A stretch of 64,000 bases of DNA, from contig JBBRNL010000005.1 in the NCBI GenBank assembly GCA_038230335.1, forward strand, positions 62,001 through 126,000, written 5' to 3'. The translations under genes were made by a program, and so were the position numbers. This stretch comes from JBBRDU01 sp038230335. GTDB taxonomy: Bacteria; Verrucomicrobiota; Verrucomicrobiia; Chthoniobacterales; UBA10450. Numbering within the stretch: position 1 is the stretch's first letter; every line of letters begins with the position of its first letter. This document shows, in pieces, positions 1 through 7,923 of the stretch. The notes under the pieces were generated by a model, which was not told the origin of the DNA, ran no database searches, and saw nothing but the letters and a program-made list of their open reading frames with translations.

Positions 1-554
1 ACCACGAGGCAGTAATCTAACGCTTCATTTCTCATCAGGTCTTCCGCCATGTTCATGGCGGAAAGCCCCACCGCGCCGTCGCCGACCAACGTGTAGCTGG
101 GACCGTTCAGGCCCAGAAGCGCAGCCAGATGACTGGCCGGAGCATTAAAAACCGTTTCAGGAAACAGGAGCGGACTGGCCGCCCCAGCCCCGGAAGCAAC
201 GATGTCGTGATAGAAACGCTTTGTGTAGATGACCCCGCCGTTTGAAATCGCAAAGATGAGTGCGAGACGCGACACGTCGATTTCTCCGATGTTCATCCGG
301 GCATCGCGCAACGCAGCCGTGCCGGCGGCTGCCGCAAATCGGGAAATCGCACTGGCCCGGCGCAACCGTGGATGGACCGGCAGTTCTTTCAGAGCCGAAG
401 CGGGAATCCGATTGACGCAATACGGGTGGTTCCCGCTCTGATCGAGGACCGTTTCGGCCACGGCCTCCTCTCCTCGTCGCAGGCAATCCCACACTTCGCC
501 CATATCCCCACCCAGGGGCGTGATCCAGCCCATTCCCGCGATGTGCATGCTCAT
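1..554 (-). CDS. Ketosynthase-like protein, chain-length-factor type (partial, 3' end outside window)
   Basis: The reading frame starts at ATG 554 and runs off the left edge; 184 residues are visible. The N-terminus (MHIAGMGWITPLGG) is that of a beta-ketoacyl-ACP synthase. The nucleophile region, aligned by its Gly-Pro (residues 151-152), reads GPSYTLVGDGAVG. A Gly therefore sits where the catalytic Cys should be, so the thiolase-fold protein is probably not a condensing enzyme by itself. It overlaps the stop of the upstream intact ketosynthase by ATGA, so the two are translationally coupled and likely form a KS/chain-length-factor heterodimer, as in aryl-polyene or type II polyketide systems. 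The product pathway cannot be told from what is visible. Confidence 0.75.
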   Translation of the reverse strand, partial: MSMHIAGMGWITPLGGDMGEVWDCLRRGEEAVAETVLDQSGNHPYCVNRIPASALKELPVHPRLRRASAISRFAAAAGTAALRDARMNIGEIDVSRLALIFAISNGGVIYTKRFYHDIVASGAGAASPLLFPETVFNAPASHLAALLGLNGPSYTLVGDGAVGLSAMNMAEDLMRNEALDYCLV

Positions 555-1777
555 TCGTGCGCCTTTTTACGCATCACAATGGAGGCATTTGTGCCACCGA
601 ATCCGAACGAGTTCGAAAGCGTGGTCTTGATCGAACCGGAGCGCGCCCGATTCGCCACGATATCGAGCGCGATATCTTCATCAGTTTCCCGGAAATTGAG
701 GTTCGGTGGGAGCACGTCATGCTGTATGGCCAGGATGCACACGATCGCCTCAATCGCGCCGGCCGCGCCTAACGAATGACCCATCATGGCCTTGGTGGAG
801 CTAACCGCCACCCGGTCGCCAAAGAGTGCGGCGATGGCCACGCCTTCGGCCGCGTCATTGAAAGGCGTGGCCGTGCCATGCGCATTGATGTAATCGACTT
901 CGGCCGCTTCGATGCCGGCGCGATCGAGCGCTTGTTGCATGGCGCGTCTGGGTCCGATTCCGGATGGATCTGGCTGGGTCAGATGGTGATTGTCCGTGGA
1001 AATGCCGTAGCCCGTGACTTCTCCGAGGATGTTAGCCCCTCGATCCAGGGCCGCCTTCATTTCTTCGAGGGCGAGGACGGCCGCGCCTTCGCCCAGAATC
1101 ATGCCGGAACGCTCGCGATCAAACGGCCGGCATTTGTCCGGGGTCGAGGCTTGCAGCGAATCGAAGCCGACGAACACCAACTCGGAGAGAGCGTCATAAC
1201 CGCCCGTCAAGACGCGGTCATATCGTCCCGATCGGATGCATTCAAAGGCGTGGCCGATGGCGTTGGTTCCGGAAGCACAGGCGTTAGCGATGATCTGGCA
1301 CGGCCCTGAGATTCCGAATGTTTCCATTCCGTCTATGACCGGCTTCTGTGGTGGATAATTGGCGATCCACCCGGGCGTCCCACGCAGCGAGGTATTGGCC
1401 TGGAGCGACCGGAAATATTCCTCGCCGAAAGACATGCCCCCGCTGGTGGTGCCAAAGATAGTGGTCTGCGGTCTGAATTCGGAATCGTGCTCGAGTGCTT
1501 CCCGCAGCGCGGCCACCACCATGTGGGACGCGCGGTGCAGACGCTTTCCGCGGCGCCCCTCGATTCCGCTCGCTGTGCGCAGCCTCTGCTCGTCAATTTG
1601 ACCGGCCGTTTTGCAGCGGCAACGATCGACCGGGAAGCGGGTCACGGGGGTGATGCAATCGCGGCTATCCCGCAACGATTCAAGCGTTTCCGACAGGTTC
1701 AGGCCGAGCGGGCTGACCACTCCTGCAGCCACGATTGCGACCCGCCTATTTGTTACGATTCGAGCGCTAAATGTCAC
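551..1777 (-). CDS. Beta-ketoacyl-ACP synthase (FabF/KAS II-like)
   Basis: This 408-residue protein catalyses Claisen condensation of an acyl chain with malonyl-ACP in fatty acid or polyketide synthesis. All three catalytic residues are present: Cys167 in NACASG, His300 in NAHGTATP and His334 in GHSLGAAG, and the C-terminal GFGGTNAS motif is intact. The only start in a sensible place is GTG at 1777. This leaves about 12 extra residues before the usual VAIVAAGVVSPLG opening, and no clear Shine-Dalgarno is visible. It is paired by a 4-bp overlap with a Cys-less partner downstream, which argues for a specialised polyene/polyketide role rather than housekeeping FabF; that role is inference. Confidence 0.85.
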   Translation of the reverse strand: MTFSARIVTNRRVAIVAAGVVSPLGLNLSETLESLRDSRDCITPVTRFPVDRCRCKTAGQIDEQRLRTASGIEGRRGKRLHRASHMVVAALREALEHDSEFRPQTTIFGTTSGGMSFGEEYFRSLQANTSLRGTPGWIANYPPQKPVIDGMETFGISGPCQIIANACASGTNAIGHAFECIRSGRYDRVLTGGYDALSELVFVGFDSLQASTPDKCRPFDRERSGMILGEGAAVLALEEMKAALDRGANILGEVTGYGISTDNHHLTQPDPSGIGPRRAMQQALDRAGIEAAEVDYINAHGTATPFNDAAEGVAIAALFGDRVAVSSTKAMMGHSLGAAGAIEAIVCILAIQHDVLPPNLNFRETDEDIALDIVANRARSGSIKTTLSNSFGFGGTNASIVMRKKAHE

Positions 1778-1961
1778 TCGGTTGGCAAGTTATCACAGGC
1801 TAATGATTCCAGTTGATTTCTGAATTGAAGCACTTTAATAATTGCTCAAACGGAAACGGTAGCTTGGTGGTTGGTGGATTGTCAGTTGAGTTTATTCAGC
1901 GGCGATTTGAAATCCGATAAGCGGGAACAGTGACCTGGCGGCGTTTTCTAGAATAAACTCA

Positions 1962-2393
1962 ATGGGTACTAAACTATACGTAGGCAATCTTTCCTTCAAT
2001 ACGACGGAAAACGAACTGCAGGAGCTTTTCACGCAGGCTGGCCCAGTCCAGGAAGTGACGCTCATGCAAGACAAATTCACGGGCAAGTCTCGCGGCTTCG
2101 CCTTCGTCACGATGGGTTCTGAGGCCGACGCTCAAACGGCCATCACGAAGTTTAACGGTCAGACCATCGAAGGTCGGCCGTTGACTGTGAACGAGGCCCG
2201 GCCACGCGAATCACGTCCGCCCGGCGGCGGCGGCGGCGGTGGTGGTGGTGGTGGTGGTCGCGGCGGCGGTGGTGGTTATGGTGGTGGTGGCGGCGGCTAC
2301 GGCGGTGGTGGCGGCGGGGGCGGCTACGGCGGCGGTGGTGGTGGCGGCGGTCGTCGCGACGGTGGCGGCGGCGGCGGACGACGAAGCCATTAA
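1962..2393 (+). CDS. RNA-binding protein: RRM domain with Gly-rich tail
   Basis: The 143-residue protein has one RRM domain (residues 4-80) with RNP2 LYVGNL at 5-10 and RNP1 KSRGFAFV at 42-49. It is followed by a tail from about residue 88 made almost only of Gly with a few Tyr and Arg (GGYGGGGGGYGG type). This is the architecture of cyanobacterial Rbp and eukaryotic glycine-rich RNA-binding proteins, in which RRM binds single-stranded RNA and the tail promotes self-association; several bacterial homologues are cold-induced. No purine-rich ribosome site is visible before ATG 1962. A strong terminator follows directly, so it is probably monocistronic. The tail is encoded by a slippage-prone GGN array. 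Confidence 0.9.
   Translation: MGTKLYVGNLSFNTTENELQELFTQAGPVQEVTLMQDKFTGKSRGFAFVTMGSEADAQTAITKFNGQTIEGRPLTVNEARPRESRPPGGGGGGGGGGGGRGGGGGYGGGGGGYGGGGGGGGYGGGGGGGGRRDGGGGGGRRSH
2221..2386 (+). repeat. GGC/GGT trinucleotide array encoding the poly-Gly tail
   Basis: About 165 bp consist almost wholly of GGC and GGT codons interrupted by occasional TAT/TAC and CGC. The array is in frame with the RRM gene and opens long, spurious Ala/Thr/Val-only frames on the other strand. Length variation by slippage is plausible. Confidence 0.85.
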
Positions 2394-2400
2394 TTTTCTC

Positions 2401-2431
2401 AAAAAGCGGTCGCTCCGGCGGCCGCTTTTTT
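2401..2431 (+). terminator. Rho-independent terminator after the RRM gene
   Basis: An A-run is followed by a GC-rich hairpin (AGCGGTCGC, loop TCCG, GCGGCCGCT; one G-U pair) and then six T. It begins 8 bp after the RRM stop codon and should end that transcript. Confidence 0.85.
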
Positions 2432-2543
2432 GTTTCTCCGTAAGTTTTTTACGCGCGATGTGCGGTTGGGCACGGCTGCCGCGTCTCCCTGATCCGAAGT
2501 GTTTTTGTAACGGGTCACAATCTTAAAAAGGGAAGGGTGCTTT

Positions 2544-3035
2544 ATGGATGACAGATCAAAATCAAGTCAGCGGAGTTCTGAAAATGCGGATGACATCCAG
2601 ATGCCTTCGATTCGACGCGATACGGCAGGAGCCGTAGCCGGCGCGGTGATTGGCAGCGTAGCTGGGCCGGTTGGCACAGTCGTGGGTGGGGTGGTTGGAG
2701 CCTTTGCCGCCAAAGCCATGGGAAAGCGCAGTGCAGCGAGCCCGGTGTCCAAAAAAACCATCAAGAGGGTGGCATCCAAGGCCCGATCGGTGGTGAAGAG
2801 TGCGGCGAGAACGGCCGGCCGGTCCGCCAAGTCCTCCGGTTCCTCCCGCGGCCAGAGTCGCAAGGATTCCAAGCCTAAACGAGGCGGGAAGGCGTCATCG
2901 AAGAGCTCGAGCGCGAAATCCAAATCAAAGGGAAGCGTCTCCCGCAAAGGTGAGAGCAAGCACGGATCGTCCAAAAAATCGAGTGCCGGTGCCAAGTCGA
3001 AGAAGATTGGGATCCGCACGAAGAGTCGACGCTAG
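2544..3035 (+). CDS. Glycine-zipper protein with histone-H1-like Lys/Ser tail
   Basis: This 163-residue hypothetical protein has two parts. Residues 27-60 are a hydrophobic glycine-zipper (AGAVAGAVIGSVAGPVG and following), able to pack in or on a membrane. Residues 64-163 are extremely rich in Lys, Ser, Arg and Ala (SKSSSAKSKSKGS type), like the nucleic-acid-binding tails of bacterial histone-H1-like proteins. A GGGAAGGG stretch about 10 bp before ATG 2544 can serve as a ribosome site. I know no function; low complexity makes homology unreliable. It could tether nucleic acid to the membrane, but that is speculation. Confidence 0.65.
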   Translation: MDDRSKSSQRSSENADDIQMPSIRRDTAGAVAGAVIGSVAGPVGTVVGGVVGAFAAKAMGKRSAASPVSKKTIKRVASKARSVVKSAARTAGRSAKSSGSSRGQSRKDSKPKRGGKASSKSSSAKSKSKGSVSRKGESKHGSSKKSSAGAKSKKIGIRTKSRR

Positions 3036-3062
3036 GTCTTTTCAGAAGGTCCGAGAAAAGAC

Positions 3063-3145
3063 TGGGCAGGGCTGGATTCGAACCAGCGAAGGCGTAAGCC
3101 AGCGGATTTACAGTCCGCCCCGTTTGGCCACTTCGGTACCTACCC
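3063..3145 (-). tRNA. tRNA-Tyr (GTA)
   Basis: Reading on the minus strand, the acceptor stem GGGTAGG pairs with CCTGCCC (one U-G). The anticodon loop holds GTA within GGACTGTAAATCC, and the T arm is GCTGG-TTCGAAT-CCAGC. A long variable arm makes 83 nt, typical of type II tRNA-Tyr. The discriminator is A and CCA is not encoded. Confidence 0.95.
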
Positions 3146-3313
3146 TTTGGGCGAGCGTTGATATAGGCTCGCCCAGTGCGCGTCGCAAGTGGTTTGACTC
3201 CCTGCGAAAGGGCGTCTGCCGGGTGTTCTCACCGCTCAGAGTTGAAACCCGGCCGGTGGCTCTGAAGCGCTCGGCGGTTTTTTTCCAATGCGCGTGCCCG
3301 CGATGAATGCGTT

Positions 3314-3437
3314 GTCATCCCGAGCGCAAGCGAGGGACCTCTCGAGCGCTCGTGGATCACACAAATGACACCACGTGCCGTCGCCTGAATGGGTGAGATC
3401 CTTCGCTCCAGCAGCTGCCGGACTGGCTCAGGATGAC
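3314..3437. repeat. MITE-like palindrome, family A copy 1
   Basis: A 124-bp intergenic element bounded by the inverted repeat GTCATCC ... GGATGAC, with inner blocks CGAGCGCAAGCGAGGGACCT and GGTGAGATCCTTCGCTCC. A second full copy (130 bp) lies at 4938-5067 and a half copy at about 23803. It has no coding capacity. Such GTCATCC-type palindromes are widespread intergenic repeats in several phyla. Confidence 0.75.
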
Positions 3438-3465
3438 ACGTTAAGGCGTCGGAGGAGCGAACTAC

Positions 3466-4650
3466 TCAGCTCAGAAAATCTGCGATTGCGTCCACCACGT
3501 AGGATTGGGCCTCGCGCGAAAGTTCGGGGAAAATAGGCAGAGCGAGAGTTTCGGCCGCGGCCCTCTCGGTCTCCGGCAGATCGCCGCGCTCATAGCCCAG
3601 GTAGGAAAAGCATTCCTGCTCGTGCAAGCCGACCGGATAATAGATGGCGGTACCGATCGATTTTTTCTCCAGATGATCGCGCAAGGCGTCGCGCCGCGTC
3701 GACCGAATCACGTACTGATGATAGATGTGATGACTCGCAACCTCGTTTCGATAAGGCTCGACGGGTAGTGCGAGCGAGTCGGTCACACCAGCACGACTAA
3801 ACTCCTTCCCATAAAAGTCTGCGGCCGCTCTCCGCGCGGCGGACCACCCGGATAGATAAGGCAGCTTCACATCAAGAATCGCCGCCTGAATTTCATCGAT
3901 TCGGAAGTTGCCGCCCACGTGATGATGGAAATAACGCGGCTCCATGCCGTGCTCACGAAAGACACGAATCCTCTTCGCCAGGTTGTCCTCACCACAGGTA
4001 ATAAGCCCCGCGTCTCCCGCCGCTCCCAGGTTCTTGGATGGGTAAAAACTAAAGCAGCCGCACTGGCCCATCGTTCCGGCCTGTGTCACCCGTGACTGGA
4101 ACAGATATTCCGCGCCGATCGCCTGAGCGGCATCTTCGATCACCGGAAGGTCGTAATCCCGGGCGATGCGATCAATCGCATTCATGTCGCAGCAAAGCCC
4201 AAAGAGATGCACCGGCAGGATGGCGCGGACGACGCTGCCGCTGCTTCGATGAACCGTCTTGCCATCTCTCCGCTCGCATTGATCTCTCAGGAAATCCGTT
4301 AGGCGTTCCGGCGACAGGTTGTAGGTCGCAGGATCTATGTCGACGAAGAGAGGCCGAGCGCCGACTCTGGCCACGCACCCGGCAGTCGCGAAAAAACTGT
4401 AGGCGGTAGTGATGACGGCATCCCCGGGTCCGAACCCCATGGCCATAAACACGACCAGGAGCGCGTCGGTGCCGGAAGAGACTCCGATGGCGTGTTTGGC
4501 GCCGGTGAACTGTGCGATCGCCTCTTCAAACCGGGCCACGTTCGGTCCGAGGATGAAGCGCTGGCTGGCCAGCACTTCATCGAGGCGCTGGCGGATTGTT
4601 TCAGCCAGATTTGAGTATTGCTCGGAAAGGTCGAGCAGCGGAACGCGCAT
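3466..4650 (-). CDS. DegT/DnrJ/EryC1/StrS-family sugar aminotransferase
   Basis: This 394-residue PLP enzyme is likely to aminate a nucleotide-linked keto-sugar. The fold-type I signatures are clear: VSSGTDALL near residue 57, VIEDAAQAIGA near 170 and the Schiff-base Lys206 in SFYPSKNLGAAGDAG. The start is set at ATG 4650 (MRVPLLDLSEQY), the usual opening of the family; an in-frame upstream start at 4686 would add 12 unlikely residues. No sugar-nucleotide pathway genes lie beside it, so the substrate is unknown; its product could feed surface polysaccharide synthesis such as the export operon at 36.7-43.6 kb. Confidence 0.9.
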   Translation of the reverse strand: MRVPLLDLSEQYSNLAETIRQRLDEVLASQRFILGPNVARFEEAIAQFTGAKHAIGVSSGTDALLVVFMAMGFGPGDAVITTAYSFFATAGCVARVGARPLFVDIDPATYNLSPERLTDFLRDQCERRDGKTVHRSSGSVVRAILPVHLFGLCCDMNAIDRIARDYDLPVIEDAAQAIGAEYLFQSRVTQAGTMGQCGCFSFYPSKNLGAAGDAGLITCGEDNLAKRIRVFREHGMEPRYFHHHVGGNFRIDEIQAAILDVKLPYLSGWSAARRAAADFYGKEFSRAGVTDSLALPVEPYRNEVASHHIYHQYVIRSTRRDALRDHLEKKSIGTAIYYPVGLHEQECFSYLGYERGDLPETERAAAETLALPIFPELSREAQSYVVDAIADFLS

Positions 4651-4748
4651 GCGTGAAAAGCATGGCAGGTTCGGGGACCGGTTCAACGGGAAGTTTCCCG
4701 TTGGACAGCGGCGTTGACCGCATACCCCGAGTAAGTTACGCTGCGGAC

Positions 4749-4925
4749 ATGGCGTTGCTCCGCACCTTGTTTTGGGTGGCTTTGTTCCTCTTTTTCACCT
4801 TCTCCTTCATTGTCTTCTTCGAATACGGCAGCCACGACTTTGTGCCCGGTTTCAAAAAGGAATTCGAGCGTGTGAAATCCTTTGTCGTAACGCAAACGAG
4901 TAAAGCCGCCCCGGCCAAGAAATAG
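4749..4925 (+). CDS. Small single-pass membrane protein, 58 residues
   Basis: The frame opens at ATG 4749 and is divergent from the aminotransferase. One transmembrane helix (residues 4-25, LRTLFWVALFLFFTFSFIVF) is followed by a short charged tail with FVPGFKKEFERVK and a Lys-rich end. The codon use fits the neighbours. It resembles small LapA-like membrane proteins in size only. Function unknown. The upstream in-frame extension to 4596 overlaps the divergent gene and is not credible. Confidence 0.6.
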   Translation: MALLRTLFWVALFLFFTFSFIVFFEYGSHDFVPGFKKEFERVKSFVVTQTSKAAPAKK

Positions 4926-4937
4926 GCGTCTCCTTTT

Positions 4938-5067
4938 GTCATCCCGACTCGCGGAGACGAGGAGGGATCTCCACTCGCGCTGGCCGTTACTCTATTCAGC
5001 GTGAGTGACCTTGGCCGTGTGGGTGAGATCCTTCGCTCCGGCAGCTGCCGGAATGGCTCAGGATGAC
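4938..5067. repeat. MITE-like palindrome, family A copy 2
   Basis: A 130-bp intergenic element with the same GTCATCC/GGATGAC ends and the same right-hand block (GGTGAGATCCTTCGCTCC then GGCTCAGGATGAC) as the copy at 3314-3437. The central parts differ. Confidence 0.75.
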
Positions 5068-5121
5068 AAGGATTTGCCGGTCGCAGGGCGATTCAAGGCT
5101 TGGAGATCACCTAAAAATACC

Positions 5122-5988
5122 TCAACCGGCGAATTCCAGTTCGACGGAATGGGGGATGTATCCAGCCTGACGGGAGTCTCCCAGAAACTTCCGAATAGCG
5201 GCCCGGCCGGCTTCGCCGTAGTCGCGCGTATATTCATTGACGTACATGCCGATGAACTTTCCGGCCAACTCAGCATCCATGTCCCGGGCATAAGGGAGGG
5301 AGTGCTCCACGGCGTCCCCGCGATGGGCGAGCGCGAAATCAACGCTTTCTCTTAGAATTTGAATGAGATCCCGCTGAACCGCGGGTGGGATGTCTCTGCG
5401 AATAACGTTCCCACCCAATGGTAACGGGAGCCCGGTGTGACGTTTCCACCATTCTCCCAGATCGACCATGCCTTCCATGCCCGATTTGGCATAAGTCAGT
5501 TGTCCTTCGTGGATGATGAGTCCTGCATCGGCCCTTCCGCCTTGCACCGCTTCGAAAATTTGATCGAACGGTACGACGATATGCCTAAAGTCACCGAGAT
5601 AGAGTTGCAGGGCCAGAAATGCGCTGGTCATGCGGCCGGGGACCGCGATGACACGATCGCGCAGCCATGCTTTCGTCGACGCTTCATCCATCCGGAGCGC
5701 GGACTGATTTTTTCGGACCACGATCGGCCCGTAACCATCACCCATGCTGGCCCCGCAGGGGAGCAGCGCATATTTATCCGCCACATAGGCGTATGCGTGA
5801 ATGGAAATTGCGGAGATGTGCAATTCACCTCGAACAGCGCGTTCATTGAGAGTCTGGATATCCTCGAGCTGGTGCTCGAATTGGTAACCGCGCAGGTCGA
5901 TCTTGTTTTTGGCGATAGCGTAAAACATGAACGCGTCATCCGGGTCGGGCGAATGTCCGAGGGTGAAAGGACCGTGCTCTGTTGCCAT
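5122..5988 (-). CDS. mqnD: 1,4-dihydroxy-6-naphthoate synthase MqnD
   Basis: This 288-residue enzyme carries out the cyclic de-hypoxanthinyl futalosine to 1,4-dihydroxy-6-naphthoate step of the futalosine menaquinone pathway. The opening LGHSPDPDDAFMFYAI is the family signature, followed by the periplasmic-binding-protein-like fold (AVPGRMTSAFLALQL, GLIIHEGQLTY, LPLPLGGNVIRRD). ATG 5988 is chosen because it places the signature at the N-terminus; the open frame extends upstream to 6135 without homology. It is divergent from parB. The other mqn genes are not in the window. Confidence 0.9.
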   Translation of the reverse strand: MATEHGPFTLGHSPDPDDAFMFYAIAKNKIDLRGYQFEHQLEDIQTLNERAVRGELHISAISIHAYAYVADKYALLPCGASMGDGYGPIVVRKNQSALRMDEASTKAWLRDRVIAVPGRMTSAFLALQLYLGDFRHIVVPFDQIFEAVQGGRADAGLIIHEGQLTYAKSGMEGMVDLGEWWKRHTGLPLPLGGNVIRRDIPPAVQRDLIQILRESVDFALAHRGDAVEHSLPYARDMDAELAGKFIGMYVNEYTRDYGEAGRAAIRKFLGDSRQAGYIPHSVELEFAG

Positions 5989-6112
5989 GCCGGACGCTAT
6001 CCGGCACAAGGCGGGGCGCAAGATTCCTGAAACCGGATGAGGCCTGGACGCCGGTTCTGGTCCGGGCGCTTGCTGTTTGCCATGCTGCCTTCGCTTCGGT
6101 AGCCTTGAGTCG

Positions 6113-6994
6113 ATGGCAAAATCGGCTCTCGGCAAAGGCCTCGACGCACTGATCGGCGCACGTCCCGCTCCACCACCGGACGTTGCACCCGGTGAAAAGA
6201 TTCATCGAGTGGACTTGCATAGCGTGGGGCCGAGCCCAATGCAACCGCGCAAGGAGTTTTCCAGCGAAGCCTTGCAGGAATTGGTCAGTTCGATTCGCGA
6301 ACACGGCATCATCCAGCCCCTCATTGTTCGACAAGTGGACGGCCGATATGAATTGATCGCGGGAGAAAGGCGCTGGCGCGCGGCGCAGGAGCTCGGACTA
6401 ACGCAGGTGCCGGTGATCGTTCGCTCGGCCAATGATTTGGAAGTCCTCCAACTTTCTCTGATCGAAAATCTTCAGCGCGCCGATCTGAGTCCCATCGAAG
6501 AAGCCCAGGGATATGCGCGCCTGGCCGGCGAGTTCAGCCTGCGTCAGGAAGACATCGCGACGAAAGTTGGGCGCAGCCGTGCCGCCGTCGCTAACGCCAT
6601 GCGATTGTTGGACCTTCATCCGCAAATCCAAACCTGGGTGACGCAAAATCTTCTTTCGGTCGGACATGCCAAAGTGCTCTTGGGACTGAAGACTCCGGGG
6701 GATCAGCTTTTTGTGGCGGAGACTATTCTGCGTCGGAGCGCAACCGTTCGGCAGACCGAAAGACTCGTGGCGCGGCAGCTCGGTCCGACGCGGACACGTC
6801 GTCGCAAGGGAGGCACTAGACCGGTCGTGCATTCCGCTGCCCTGGCCGAGCTCGAGGACCGTTTGCAAAAGCACCTGGGAACGCGCGTGACACTGCATCA
6901 TGGCGAAAAGCAGGGCCGGATCGAAATTGAATATTACGGCAACGACGACCTGCAGCGCATCATGGCGGCGCTCGGTTTGAGCTACGAGCTCTGA
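6113..6994 (+). CDS. parB: Chromosome partitioning protein ParB
   Basis: This 293-residue CTP-dependent DNA clamp loads at parS and segregates the chromosome. The start MAKSALGKGLDALIG at ATG 6113 is the classic ParB N-terminal ParA-contact motif. The CTP-binding box GERRWRAA lies at residues 84-91, followed by the arginine/ENLQR region, a helix-turn-helix (RQEDIATKVGRSRAAVANAMRLL) and a C-terminal dimerisation domain. No parA, gidA or rsmG is adjacent, so the usual origin-proximal cluster is split here, and no parS consensus was found nearby. Confidence 0.95.
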   Translation: MAKSALGKGLDALIGARPAPPPDVAPGEKIHRVDLHSVGPSPMQPRKEFSSEALQELVSSIREHGIIQPLIVRQVDGRYELIAGERRWRAAQELGLTQVPVIVRSANDLEVLQLSLIENLQRADLSPIEEAQGYARLAGEFSLRQEDIATKVGRSRAAVANAMRLLDLHPQIQTWVTQNLLSVGHAKVLLGLKTPGDQLFVAETILRRSATVRQTERLVARQLGPTRTRRRKGGTRPVVHSAALAELEDRLQKHLGTRVTLHHGEKQGRIEIEYYGNDDLQRIMAALGLSYEL

Positions 6995-7020
6995 TCGCTC
7001 ACGTCGTTAGATTGTTGCTG

Positions 7021-7923
7021 ATGCGCCCTGGATTTACAGTCGTTAGGCGAACAGCGCTCTGTGGCAGTATCTTTTCCTTGGGCCTGGGACCGGTCCAGGC
7101 CCATCCGCCAAACTTATGGGAGCAGGTTTCCGGAGAGAAGGCGCTCGCGCACGTGCAACAATTGGTCGATCTCGGTCCGCGGCCGCCCGGCTCCGAGGCG
7201 ATCGAGAAGTCGCGAATTTATATCGAGAAACAGTTGCAGAGCTGGGGATGGAAAGTCACGCGGCAATCATTCACGGATAATACGCCACGAGGAAAAATGA
7301 ATTTCGTGAACCTGGTGGCAACCTACGGCGACGCCGCCTCGCCTCAGTTTTTGTTGTGTTCGCATTATGATTCTAAATTTTTTGAGACGGTCCGCTTCGT
7401 GGGAGCAAATGACGGCGGCTCGAGCACAGGTCTGCTGGTCGAATTGGGCCGGGTGCTGGCGCAGGATCCTGCTCGGGCCGCGCGCACTGAGCTGGTTTTC
7501 TTCGACGGAGAAGAGGCTTACGTAAATTTTAGCGAGACGGACGGTCTTTACGGAAGTCGCTATTTTGCGCGGCAGTTGAGTAAAGAAAAAGTGAAGTTCC
7601 GCGGTGGAATCCTGTTCGACATGGTGGGCGACCGATCACTCAACATCACGCTGCCGCCCGATTCACCGTCGCAGTTGGCGCGGGAAATCCTGGCCTCGGC
7701 CGATGCGCTCAGACTGCGCGATCATTTCACCTACTTCGATCGCCAGATCCTCGATGACCACACGCCTCTCAATGCCGCTGGGATTCCGACGATTGACCTG
7801 ATCGACTTCGATTTTCCACCGTGGCACACGACCGAAGACACGATGGATAAGATTAGTGCGGAGAGCTTGCAGACTGTCGGTCGCGTCGCGCTTTACTATT
7901 TGTCGGAGAGCGCGCCCAAGTGA
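7021..7923 (+). CDS. Glutaminyl-peptide cyclotransferase (M28 fold)
   Basis: This 300-residue exported zinc enzyme probably forms N-terminal pyroglutamate. Residues 1-27 look like a signal peptide ending near VQAHPP. The M28/QC metal ligands are visible: SHYDSK (114-119), Asp131 in GANDGGSS, Glu164 in FFDGEEA and His247 in DDHTPLN, with the PPWHTTEDT block near 267-275 typical of QC. ATG 7021 is preferred over TTG 7012, which adds three residues. It overlaps the next gene by GTGA, so the two are co-transcribed; both products are predicted to be extracytoplasmic. An aminopeptidase activity cannot be excluded. Confidence 0.8.
   Translation: MRPGFTVVRRTALCGSIFSLGLGPVQAHPPNLWEQVSGEKALAHVQQLVDLGPRPPGSEAIEKSRIYIEKQLQSWGWKVTRQSFTDNTPRGKMNFVNLVATYGDAASPQFLLCSHYDSKFFETVRFVGANDGGSSTGLLVELGRVLAQDPARAARTELVFFDGEEAYVNFSETDGLYGSRYFARQLSKEKVKFRGGILFDMVGDRSLNITLPPDSPSQLAREILASADALRLRDHFTYFDRQILDDHTPLNAAGIPTIDLIDFDFPPWHTTEDTMDKISAESLQTVGRVALYYLSESAPK

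Noticed and set aside
2211..2526. Ala/Thr and Val/Ala-only frames over the Gly tail
   Set aside because: They are other-frame readings of the GGN array.
6113..6994. Replication origin next to parB
   Set aside because: No parA, gidA, dnaA, DnaA-box cluster or parS site is seen nearby.
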